Below, in pieces: positions 1-4,852 of a stretch of 6,730 bases of DNA (within the stretch, counting starts at the first letter, position 1; each line of letters opens with the position of its first letter). The translations under genes and the position numbers were made by a program. Source of the stretch: Nitrososphaeraceae archaeon (lineage in GTDB: Archaea; Thermoproteota; Nitrososphaeria; Nitrososphaerales; Nitrososphaeraceae). Below the pieces are notes generated by a model, which worked only from the letters and a program-made list of their open reading frames with translations, was not told the origin of the DNA and did no database searches. The stretch spans positions 1 to 6,730 of the forward strand of contig JAICHH010000098.1 of assembly GCA_025922715.1 (NCBI GenBank). The letters run 5' to 3'.

Positions 1-1
1 T

Positions 2-268
2 GCTAAAGAAACTTCAGTATCTGCTACCATAGATGATTCAAAGGTTAATATAAGAACATCTGATCCACCACCCAGCTCACAGATACAAGTAGCGGGGTTT
101 GCTCAAGTTAAGAAGATCAACAATGCAGAAATAGCTTTTGTTAGTCCACAAGGACCATCAGGAACTGCTACTGCAACTGGAGGATTCCCAATACAGGTAC
201 TCTTAATTCTGGGAGGAATGATGGGAGCTGTTGCTATTCTTGTACTAATAAAAGCCAGGAAGCCTTAG
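2..268 (+). CDS. C-terminal fragment of an exported, C-terminally membrane-anchored protein (partial)
   Basis: An open frame enters from the left edge and runs 88 codons to a TAG, so the start and most of the protein lie outside the window. The visible part is a Ser/Thr/Pro/Gln-rich, low-charge segment, then a short Gly/Thr linker (around SGTATATGG), then one hydrophobic helix (about residues 62-83, rich in Leu, Ile, Val, Gly and Met), ending in a short basic tail, KARKP. A polar stalk, one terminal helix and a positive tail is the usual architecture of archaeal surface proteins held in the membrane by their C-terminus with the bulk outside; this is inferred from layout. No catalytic motif is visible, so function cannot be assigned. 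Codon use looks normal for a real gene, and the stop is followed by a T-run at 320-326. Confidence 0.75.
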   Translation, partial: AKETSVSATIDDSKVNIRTSDPPPSSQIQVAGFAQVKKINNAEIAFVSPQGPSGTATATGGFPIQVLLILGGMMGAVAILVLIKARKP

Positions 269-319
269 TTAGTTAGGCAGAAAACTCCTCCTCAACAAGG
301 ATTTTAGCTTCATCTACGA

Positions 320-326
320 TTTTTTT
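320..326 (+). terminator. T-tract terminator after the exported-protein gene
   Basis: A run of seven T lies about 50 bases after the stop codon, with a second six-T run near 339-344. Archaeal RNA polymerase terminates at U-tracts without needing a hairpin. A weak GCCT/AGGC stem around the stop codon may add little. Confidence 0.45.
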
Positions 327-675
327 AAAAAGTTATTAATTTTTTCTATGTTTTGAAAAATATAATATACATAGTTTACATAAATATCAAATTGATTTGT
401 TGATGTAATTATTTATAAAAAAAATTTACAATTCCAAATCTAGTGCAAAATTGGGATCTTCCATAGATACATGTATATCTACTCCTCAACAGAAGAAAAT
501 ATAGATCTTATAATATAAAATAAATAATGTCTTTGTATAAATCATAAATTCAAAGAAGACATAGTACTATATACCTTGTGGATTTTATTTCATTTTGACT
601 CATCTGCAAGAGTTGATTCAATTCTATTGTGCAGTGAAAGCTAGGAAGATCATATCTTTTGTTTCCATTAACCAA

Positions 676-689
676 AACAAATATTTGTT
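676..689. repeat. 14-bp perfect palindrome (AACAAAT/ATTTGTT)
   Basis: The two 7-base arms abut with no spacer. The same half-sites recur, separated by four bases, in the larger dyad at 2913-2936 in front of the small winged-helix gene. This could be a regulator-binding site, but it is far from any start codon, and AT-rich DNA produces such words by chance. Confidence 0.3.
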
Positions 690-856
690 CATAGGGTTAA
701 CTAATTGCTTAATCAATAGAAGGGTAATCAAAGATAATATAATTTTTATTCAAATATTTCCTTATATCATATTAACCATAATTTATAATTCTTTTACAAA
801 TGCTTTTTGAGGATAACGATTAAATGAAATTTGATAGAACTTGTTGAAAAACTCTC

Positions 857-917
857 TTTATAACTAGATATATTATTACTGCTACTAGTAAGGTAGATAT
901 CTTATGCTTTATAAATA
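857..917 (+). promoter_or_regulatory. Candidate promoter region of the FilR1-like regulator
   Basis: There are two TATA-like elements: TTTATAA at 857-863 and TTTATAAATA at 908-917. The first would place the transcript start near 886-888, leaving a leader of about 42 bases with a weak AGGTAG ahead of the ATG at 930. The second would place it near 940, inside the gene and beyond any usable start, so the first is favoured. Confidence 0.3.
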
Positions 918-929
918 TAATTGCAATTG

Positions 930-1802
930 ATGAAAGAGAAAGACGAAGGAGAAGAAGGAGAAGAAGAAGGAAAGGTTATCTTTAATTATTCCGTATTTGA
1001 AGAAACAGAAGATATTTTTTCATCATTAGCCAATTCACAACGATTGGCTATATTATATATTATTTCTCAGAATCAAAAAACATTATCAGAAATTGCAAAG
1101 GAATTAAAGGTTACTAAGCAAGAAACGCATCGAAATTTAAATAGATTGATGAATTCAAATGTAATTGAAAAAGATTTCAAAGGATATTTTTCATTGACTA
1201 TCTTTGGAGATATGCTAATCAAGAATATTTCTGCTATTAATTTCCTCTCAAAACATAAAAAATTTTTTTCTGAACATAATTTTCATGATATTCCTATAAA
1301 ATTTATTCAACGGATAGGAGCTTTAGAAAAAAGTGAATTTATTGCTGGATTTGTTGCTGTTATAGAATACATAAAAAGAATGTACCAAAATTGTGAAAAA
1401 TATATTTATAGTATCTTGCCCCAGGTCCCCCTTGATCTCATACATACTGCAATTCCACTTGTAAAAGAAAAAGAACTAAAATTAAAACATATTCTTCCTA
1501 TTGATGCCCTTATTCCAAAAAAAAGTGAAGAATTTTTAAAAAGAGAAGGGTACAGTCAATTATTACAAAAAGGAAGGATAGAAAGAAGGATGGTTACCAG
1601 AACAAATCTGGGAATAGTTTTAACTGAAAAGCAGGCATTAGTTATGTTTCCACAAACCCAAGGGCAGGTAGATATGAATTTTATATTGTGTAATGATATT
1701 TCTATGGATAATGGATTATTTCATGAGTGGTGTTATGATTTTTTCATAGAGACCTGGCATAACGCGAAAACATATGATCCATATAAATTGAAAAAAGTAT
1801 AA
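930..1802 (+). CDS. FilR1-like winged-helix transcriptional regulator
   Basis: A 290-residue DNA-binding regulator. Residues about 26-92 form an ArsR-like winged helix: LANSQRLAILYIIS starts it, LSEIAKELKVTKQETHRNLN covers the helix-turn-helix with the recognition helix about 62-76, and a wing ends in YFSLTIFGDML. Residues about 125-285 match the C-terminal domain of the FilR1 family (formerly DUF1724): a central stretch with LKHILPIDALIP, a basic RIERRMVTRTNLGIVLTEK segment, and the closing FHEWCYDFFIETWHNA helix. FilR1 itself was described as a methanogenesis regulator, but thaumarchaea carry many paralogues whose ligands are unknown, so the target here is unknown. ATG 930 is chosen; a TTG at 921 is also in frame, and the next in-frame start would cut the winged helix. 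The N-terminus is an odd acidic Glu/Gly run encoded by an almost pure purine tract. It stands alone, with no operon partner. Confidence 0.85.
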   Translation: MKEKDEGEEGEEEGKVIFNYSVFEETEDIFSSLANSQRLAILYIISQNQKTLSEIAKELKVTKQETHRNLNRLMNSNVIEKDFKGYFSLTIFGDMLIKNISAINFLSKHKKFFSEHNFHDIPIKFIQRIGALEKSEFIAGFVAVIEYIKRMYQNCEKYIYSILPQVPLDLIHTAIPLVKEKELKLKHILPIDALIPKKSEEFLKREGYSQLLQKGRIERRMVTRTNLGIVLTEKQALVMFPQTQGQVDMNFILCNDISMDNGLFHEWCYDFFIETWHNAKTYDPYKLKKV

Positions 1803-1868
1803 TATTTATAAAAATTTAATCCAAAGCTTTAGATAATCTTTAAATATAATGCAAATTTCTTTATACTT

Positions 1869-1882
1869 AAATTCTAGAATTT
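1869..1882. repeat. 14-bp perfect palindrome downstream of the regulator
   Basis: AAATTCT pairs with AGAATTT. The pairing can be extended outward by ACTT (1865-1868) and AAGT (1885-1888) across a two-base bulge. It lies 66 bases after the stop and could fold in the 3' end of the mRNA or act as a protein-binding site. No strong T-run follows, so it is not a clear terminator. Confidence 0.3.
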
Positions 1883-1942
1883 TCAAGTAAATCTATAATT
1901 TTAACTAATTTTTATTAATTTGCATAATATTACTTGACTCGT

Positions 1943-1952
1943 CTTTAAATAA
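1943..1952 (+). promoter_or_regulatory. TATA box of the cysteine-rich miniprotein
   Basis: CTTTAAATAA is centred about 25-26 bases upstream of the ATG at 1973. That is the usual archaeal distance from TATA to transcript start, so the mRNA would begin on or next to the start codon (leaderless). This spacing is the main support for the tiny gene that follows. Confidence 0.5.
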
Positions 1953-1972
1953 CTATAAATTAGTAATTAGTT

Positions 1973-2059
1973 ATGAGTAAAAATAATATAAAATCAGTAG
2001 TATGTGAATGCTTTGGAGATCGAAAATGCGAATGCGGCTTTTGTTGCAATGATGGATAG
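1973..2059 (+). CDS. Six-cysteine 28-residue miniprotein, possibly metal-binding
   Basis: A very short ORF with ATG start and TAG stop. The first ten residues are plain (MSKNNIKSVV). The rest is packed with cysteine at positions 11, 13, 19, 21, 24 and 25: CEC, five residues, CEC, GF, CC, then NDG. Two CxC motifs plus a CC pair is the style of metallothionein-like or small metal- or cluster-binding peptides; binding Zn, Cu or Fe is inference, and disulfide bonding is the alternative. No signal peptide or membrane segment is seen. The upstream TATA box at leaderless distance and a local drop in A+T over the cysteine part favour a real gene. I do not recognise a named family. An overlapping 24-codon frame starts at 2052 but has no independent support. 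Confidence 0.5.
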   Translation: MSKNNIKSVVCECFGDRKCECGFCCNDG

Positions 2060-2127
2060 AAATAGAGACATACTCAAATCCTTTCTTCATCAAATATATT
2101 TAGATCAAATAATAAATTTATTTTAAT

Positions 2128-2150
2128 ATATCTTGAGAGATTCAAGATAT
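2128..2150. repeat. 9-bp perfect hairpin with 5-base loop
   Basis: ATATCTTGA (2128-2136) pairs with TCAAGATAT (2142-2150) around the loop GAGAT. A six-T run followed by six A (2159-2170) lies just downstream. The arrangement fits a transcript end for the miniprotein gene, about 70 bases after its stop, though a protein-binding dyad is also possible. Confidence 0.4.
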
Positions 2151-2325
2151 GTATTAGATTTTTTAAAAAACCTAAATAACTATTATATTATTATTCTTAA
2201 ATTATATTATCTCTATTAATTAATTACATATATAATCGTGTCTTCCTTATTGAACAATAAATTTTTAATATTCACCAATTGTTGAAAAGTTAAATATTAT
2301 TCTTAACTTAGGTAATGAGACTTTA

Positions 2326-2785
2326 GTGACTAAAGTAGCCAAAAATAGCTCAGAAGCAATAAGTAATCTTCAGTCTACCGTGAGGTATCTTGCCTCCTTA
2401 GATTACGTAAACTCATCGAAAATAGCATCATTAGGTTGGTGTTTTTGTGGTGGTGGACAATCTCTTCAACTAGCAATCAATTCTGAACCAGATTACCCTT
2501 TAGCTGCAACAGTAGTATACTACGGGAATCTGGGTTTCGATAAAAAAGAGGTGGTTAAAATAAAATGCCAGTATTAGGAATATTGGTGACCAAGATAAAT
2601 CTATTTCTGTCAATGAAATCAAAGATTTTGGAAATGTCGTAAATAGCCAAGGACTTCCCAATGAGATATACATCTACCAAGGAGTTGGACATGCATTCGC
2701 AAATCCATCTGGGGATGATTATGCTCCGAAGGAGACTGCCCACGCGTGGCAAAAAACATTAGAATTCTTACATAAATATGTCTAA
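2326..2785 (+). pseudogene. Dienelactone hydrolase remnant (5'-truncated, two frameshifts)
   Basis: This is the C-terminal half of a dienelactone hydrolase family protein (alpha/beta hydrolase, Cys-Asp-His triad). Frame one (2326-2567) reads NLQSTVRYLASLDYVNSSK and IASLGWCFCGGGQSLQLA, the nucleophile elbow. The frame then shifts at 2568 for PVLGI, and again near 2584 for GDQDKSI, which carries the Asp, and GVGHAFANP, which carries the His, ending with WQKTLEFLHKYV. Restoring one base at each of two points (a C near 2568 and a T near 2584) gives one continuous reading, so both look like single-base deletions. The elbow also appears one residue too long: GWCFCGG instead of the family's GxCxGG. 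About the first 100-130 residues of a normal enzyme are absent upstream. Together these say the gene is dead. Sequencing error could explain the two shifts but not the lost 5' half. Confidence 0.85.
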
Positions 2786-2900
2786 ATAAAACAGTAATTT
2801 ACATTAAAAGATAGTGTAACATTTTATGGATAGAAATATGTAATAAATATAATATATCACCGAATTGATTATTAGGTAGTTGTTGTTATTCAGTCTTATC

Positions 2901-2911
2901 AATAAAAATTA
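2901..2911 (+). promoter_or_regulatory. TATA-like element of the small winged-helix gene
   Basis: AATAAAAATTA would place the transcript start near 2931-2933, within the right arm of the dyad at 2913-2936. That leaves a leader of about 20 bases holding the ribosome-binding site at 2939-2945. Confidence 0.35.
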
Positions 2912-2912
2912 C

Positions 2913-2936
2913 TTAAACAAATTTGAATTTGTTTAA
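2913..2936. promoter_or_regulatory. 11+2+11 dyad, candidate operator
   Basis: TTAAACAAATT (2913-2923) and AATTTGTTTAA (2926-2936) are exact inverted copies around a TG centre. The dyad sits between the TATA-like element and the start codon, where a bound protein would block transcription initiation. The adjacent gene encodes a winged-helix protein, so autoregulation is the natural inference. It could also form an RNA hairpin, but a two-base loop is unfavourable. Confidence 0.55.
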
Positions 2937-2938
2937 TA

Positions 2939-2945
2939 GAGGGAG
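2939..2945 (+). promoter_or_regulatory. Ribosome-binding site fixing the TTG start at 2952
   Basis: GAGGGAG ends six bases before the TTG, a good Shine-Dalgarno spacing. It supports the non-ATG start; the next in-frame ATG (residue 48) would destroy the helix-turn-helix. Confidence 0.6.
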
Positions 2946-2951
2946 CGAAAA

Positions 2952-3257
2952 TTGATCCACGAGTACAGAGATAAAACCTTTATCAGAAAGGATATCTTAG
3001 TTCTCCTTGCGGAGTATGGTGAACTAAATCAAACTAAACTTCTTAGTTATTGTGGGTTAAATTTAGCAAAACATAAAAAAATTATTGATGAAATGTCAAC
3101 AAAAGGATTGATTGAGAAAAATGAAAATTTATGGGGAAGTAAAATCATTGTAAATTATAAAATAACAGAAAAAGGTAAGGAATTTTGTAAAATGGTTCTT
3201 GATCCATATGAAGAAATGTTTCCAAGGAATAAAAAGGAAGGGAAAGATGATGAATAA
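2952..3257 (+). CDS. Small winged-helix transcriptional regulator
   Basis: A 101-residue one-domain DNA-binding protein of the archaeal ArnR1/HTH_45-like type. Residues 10-24 form the first helix (FIRKDILVLLAEYGE), 26-50 the helix-turn-helix (NQTKLLSYCGLNLAKHKKIIDEM), 53-71 the wing (LIEKN, then IIVNYKI), and 72-90 a closing helix starting TEKGKEFCKM. The tail is charged. LNQTKLLSYCGLN and YKITEKGKEF are typical of this group, abundant in thaumarchaea and mostly uncharacterised. Start is TTG with a good ribosome-binding site. Likely self-regulated through the dyad at 2913-2936. The next gene begins 48 bases downstream on the same strand with its own Shine-Dalgarno and no visible terminator between, so the two are probably co-transcribed and the membrane protein may act on, or be controlled by, this regulator (inference). 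Confidence 0.85.
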   Translation: MIHEYRDKTFIRKDILVLLAEYGELNQTKLLSYCGLNLAKHKKIIDEMSTKGLIEKNENLWGSKIIVNYKITEKGKEFCKMVLDPYEEMFPRNKKEGKDDE

Positions 3258-3266
3258 CATTGTTAA
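3253..3266. repeat. 14-bp direct repeat, copy 1
   Basis: AATAACATTGTTAA overlaps the stop codon of the winged-helix gene, 50 bases before the start of the membrane-protein gene. An identical copy is at 3929-3942. Its core TAACA-T-TGTTA is a pseudo-palindrome. By a rough estimate, one 14-base match is near chance expectation in DNA of this composition and length. Confidence 0.35.
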
Positions 3267-3288
3267 TTAAAGAATTTAAGAGGATTTT

Positions 3289-3294
3289 GGTGAG
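3289..3294 (+). promoter_or_regulatory. Ribosome-binding site of the two-helix membrane protein
   Basis: GGTGAG lies 11 bases before ATG 3306. A matching GGTGA with an 11-base gap precedes the second gene of the minus-strand unit (ATG at 5997), suggesting a shared style for internal genes of operons here. Confidence 0.4.
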
Positions 3295-3305
3295 CTAGTC
3301 CATCT

Positions 3306-3893
3306 ATGTCAAATGAAGATAATACTGGAAGACAAAGTAATAGTCCCTCCTCTGATGATAATGGTAATAGCAGTAGCAGTATTTTTCAAATTATGGATAG
3401 AATTATGAAGGAGTTAAACCATACGCGAAAGATTTTTGTATTTATGTTCTTTAGTATGATGATTCTTCCTGTTACTACTATAATTATTTTTATGTATACT
3501 TTTGAAGACCCAAAAATTGATCGTGGAGAACTCAAGGCGAATATACAAGAATTTAATTTGTTATCACAAAAATTGAAAAACCAGATGGTTCAATTAGAAA
3601 ACTTTGAATCTTCTGAAGGACAAAACAAGTTACAATCATTACTAAACTCTGAAGACTACAAACAAACAATCAACAGAATTGATGAACTATCTCAAAATGA
3701 ATTAAGATTAATAAGCGACGAATCTCAACCTAATTTACATAAAAAAGAAATTCGTTTAATCACATTTATTCTTTCAATTATATGGATAATTTTAGGAATT
3801 CGACAATATATCATTTTATCCTCCTGGGGAAAAAGATATAACAAATTTAAAAAACAACAAGAAGAAATAGATAAAAAAATTGATCTGGAATAA
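3306..3893 (+). CDS. Two-helix membrane protein with extracytoplasmic helical loop
   Basis: A 195-residue protein I do not recognise. Residues 1-40 are a polar, Ser/Asn/Asp-rich N-tail ending in a short helix (IFQIMDRIMKELNHTRK). Residues about 43-66 are a transmembrane helix. Residues about 70-148 are a charged, Gln/Glu/Leu-rich segment likely to form helices or a coiled coil. Residues about 150-172 are a second transmembrane helix, and 175-195 a Lys-rich helical tail (KRYNKFKKQQEEIDKK). Basic residues flank both cytoplasmic ends, so both termini should be inside and the helical hairpin outside. No catalytic motif is visible. The layout suits a sensor, scaffold or partner protein. It is the second gene behind a small winged-helix regulator, which suggests a membrane signal linked to that regulator; this is inference only. 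ATG 3306 is the first in-frame ATG and has an upstream GGTGAG. Confidence 0.75.
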   Translation: MSNEDNTGRQSNSPSSDDNGNSSSSIFQIMDRIMKELNHTRKIFVFMFFSMMILPVTTIIIFMYTFEDPKIDRGELKANIQEFNLLSQKLKNQMVQLENFESSEGQNKLQSLLNSEDYKQTINRIDELSQNELRLISDESQPNLHKKEIRLITFILSIIWIILGIRQYIILSSWGKRYNKFKKQQEEIDKKIDLE

Positions 3894-3928
3894 ATAAATA
3901 AATAAAAAAATAAATCAATTATACCTAA

Positions 3929-3942
3929 AATAACATTGTTAA
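3929..3942. repeat. 14-bp direct repeat, copy 2
   Basis: Identical to 3253-3266 (AATAACATTGTTAA). Here it lies 51 bases before the PepSY gene start and just upstream of its TATA box, a position suited to an activator or repressor site. Confidence 0.35.
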
Positions 3943-3953
3943 CTGCCAATGTT
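3932..3953. repeat. 7-bp inverted repeat upstream of the PepSY gene
   Basis: AACATTG (3932-3938) and CAATGTT (3947-3953) are separated by eight bases. The element overlaps copy 2 of the direct repeat and ends nine bases before the TATA box. It could be an operator or a weak 3' hairpin for the preceding membrane-protein gene. Confidence 0.35.
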
Positions 3954-3961
3954 TAGCCAAC

Positions 3962-3969
3962 TTTAAAAA
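3962..3969 (+). promoter_or_regulatory. TATA box of the PepSY gene (leaderless)
   Basis: TTTAAAAA is centred about 27 bases before ATG 3993, so transcription should start at the ATG. No Shine-Dalgarno is present, in agreement with a leaderless mRNA. Confidence 0.5.
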
Positions 3970-3992
3970 TTATCTATATATTATTTATTCCT

Positions 3993-4541
3993 ATGTCAAC
4001 AACAAAAGACATCAATAAGAATAGAGCAAATAATGGAATTTCTAAAAATATTTTATTTGGTATACTTGCTGGAGTAATAGCAGCAATGGGATTTACAGGA
4101 ATATCTAATATTTCTGCACAAGATATGTCTACTACTGCTACTACCACTAACGATACTTCACAAATGCAGAAGAAAGTAAATTTGACAGGAACAATAGATG
4201 TTGATAAAGCTGTTGCTGAAGCATTGAAATCTAAAGTCACTGTCAATATAATTGATGCAATAACAACAGCACAAAATAGTGTAGGCCAAAACTCGACAGT
4301 CAAAGAAGTAGAATTGACAGAAGCACATGGATATTTAGTATATAAAATGAAGATAATAGGTGAAGATATGAAAAAATATAAAGTCTTGGTAGATCCTGGA
4401 AATGGTAGTATTTTGTATCAAGAAGAAATAACATATTCAGATTATGACCATAAAAAGATGGGCAAAGATATGGGAGATAAATACAAAGACGGCTATAAAC
4501 AGAAATATGATAAAATGAAATATGATAAAAAAATGCGTTAA
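3993..4541 (+). CDS. Exported PepSY-domain protein with Lys/Tyr-rich tail
   Basis: A 182-residue secreted or membrane-anchored protein. Residues 1-18 are polar and basic, and 19-41 a hydrophobic signal or anchor (ILFGILAGVIAAMGFTG) followed by a possible cleavage region at SAQD. A Ser/Thr linker runs to about 58. Residues about 85-146 read as a PepSY domain: IDAITTAQNSVGQNSTVKEV, then ELTEAHGYLVYKMKI and KVLVDPGNGSILYQEE. PepSY domains are known as inhibitors or chaperones of secreted peptidases and occur widely as stand-alone exported proteins; the partner here is unknown. The last 36 residues are unusual, dense in Lys, Tyr, Asp and Met, with a loosely repeated KYDKMKYDKK element, and should be disordered and basic; binding to the cell surface, nucleic acid or metal is possible. 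It has its own promoter and a T8 terminator, so it is a single-gene unit. Confidence 0.85.
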   Translation: MSTTKDINKNRANNGISKNILFGILAGVIAAMGFTGISNISAQDMSTTATTTNDTSQMQKKVNLTGTIDVDKAVAEALKSKVTVNIIDAITTAQNSVGQNSTVKEVELTEAHGYLVYKMKIIGEDMKKYKVLVDPGNGSILYQEEITYSDYDHKKMGKDMGDKYKDGYKQKYDKMKYDKKMR

Positions 4542-4579
4542 ATAAATAATAAAAAAAAGTTTTAATATCACAACTCTTA

Positions 4580-4587
4580 TTTTTTTT
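4580..4587 (+). terminator. T8 terminator after the PepSY gene
   Basis: Eight consecutive T lie 39 bases after the TAA, without a strong hairpin. This is the typical archaeal U-tract terminator. Confidence 0.55.
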
Positions 4588-4712
4588 AGTTAACATAATT
4601 AATATAATTTAGTAAGAAAATAATTGTGGTAAACGTTTCATTAAATAAGATAAGATAGTTTTGTTTCATATTTTTACTTTCAATTCACTATGTCTGGCAC
4701 TCTTCTTTAACT

Positions 4713-4835
4713 ATGAGACACATTTCTCCTAGACAAACTCAAAATGCGTCTTGCGTATTCAAAGACGCAACAATTGCAACACTGAGGAAAAGGAGGAAGA
4801 GTATAATTAAAAAATTAACAATCAGAAATCTATAA
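4713..4835 (+). CDS. Doubtful 40-residue basic protein
   Basis: An ATG-initiated frame of 40 codons: MRHISPRQTQNASCVFKDAT, then a strongly basic centre (LRKRRKSIIKK) and a short tail. It covers the only part of this gap with mixed base composition, which is why I list it. Against it: no good TATA box at leaderless distance, no Shine-Dalgarno, no family I recognise, and it contains a hairpin (4745-4769) that could be the real function of the DNA, for example in a small RNA. It could also be a relic of a larger gene. Confidence 0.2.
   Translation: MRHISPRQTQNASCVFKDATIATLRKRRKSIIKKLTIRNL
4745..4769. repeat. 8-bp GC-containing hairpin with an alternative pairing
   Basis: TGCGTCTT (4745-4752) pairs with AAGACGCA (4762-4769) across a nine-base loop. 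A second GCGT inside the loop lets TTGCGT (4751-4756) pair instead with ACGCAA (4765-4770). The two structures exclude each other. It is the most stable small hairpin seen in the intergenic DNA of this window and might belong to a structured RNA. Confidence 0.4.
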
Positions 4836-4850
4836 TAAAATTTTATTATA
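4831..4850. repeat. 20-bp perfect palindrome
   Basis: TATAATAAAA is followed directly by its exact reverse complement TTTTATTATA. It lies 47 bases upstream of the nuclease-like gene. It is purely A/T, so low complexity raises the chance of accidental symmetry, but perfect 20-base symmetry beside a second dyad is suggestive of a binding site. Confidence 0.4.
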
Positions 4851-4852
4851 AG

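Larger units (their letters stand above)
269..929. other. Long intergenic region without a convincing gene
   Basis: About 660 bases lie between the exported-protein gene and the FilR1-like regulator. The region holds a T-tract terminator near 320, a palindrome at 676-689, a related smaller dyad at 388-399 (CAAAT, two bases, ATTTG), a weak 7-bp inverted repeat (527-533 with 556-562) and TATA-like sequences near the downstream gene. One 71-codon frame (595-810, TTG start) crosses it, but its composition is Ile/Phe/Asn-rich as expected of random AT-rich DNA, and no domain is recognisable. The stretch about 595-660 is slightly richer in G+C than its flanks and could be a gene relic, but I cannot identify it. 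Confidence 0.6.

Noticed and set aside
595..810. A 71-codon plus-strand frame with a TTG start in the first intergenic region
   Set aside because: Composition is Ile/Phe/Asn-rich as expected from random AT-rich DNA, no domain or signal is recognisable, and no ribosome-binding site or TATA box at a convincing distance is present.
2052..2126. A 24-codon frame starting with an ATG that overlaps the stop of the cysteine-rich ORF
   Set aside because: No ribosome-binding site, no recognisable sequence, and the length is expected by chance; translational coupling cannot be shown.
2555..2752. Minus-strand frame of 65 codons opposite the dienelactone hydrolase remnant
   Set aside because: It is a shadow of the plus-strand pseudogene, whose protein similarity is clear.
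2326..2785. Programmed frameshifting to restore the dienelactone hydrolase
   Set aside because: Two separate shifts would be required, the 5' half is absent, and the AAAATAAAA sequence lacks a following structure; decay or sequencing error is simpler.
2052..2838. Thirteen-base repeat ATGGATAGAAATA at 2052-2064 and 2826-2838
   Set aside because: A single short match in AT-rich DNA is expected by chance, and the two sites have no common context.
3725..3949. Minus-strand frame of 74 codons opposite the end of the membrane-protein gene
   Set aside because: Its apparent hydrophobicity comes from the antisense of a transmembrane segment; there is no independent support.
3974..4596. Two minus-strand frames (109 and 98 codons) opposite the PepSY gene
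   Set aside because: Both are antisense to a well-supported exported protein with its own promoter and signal segment.
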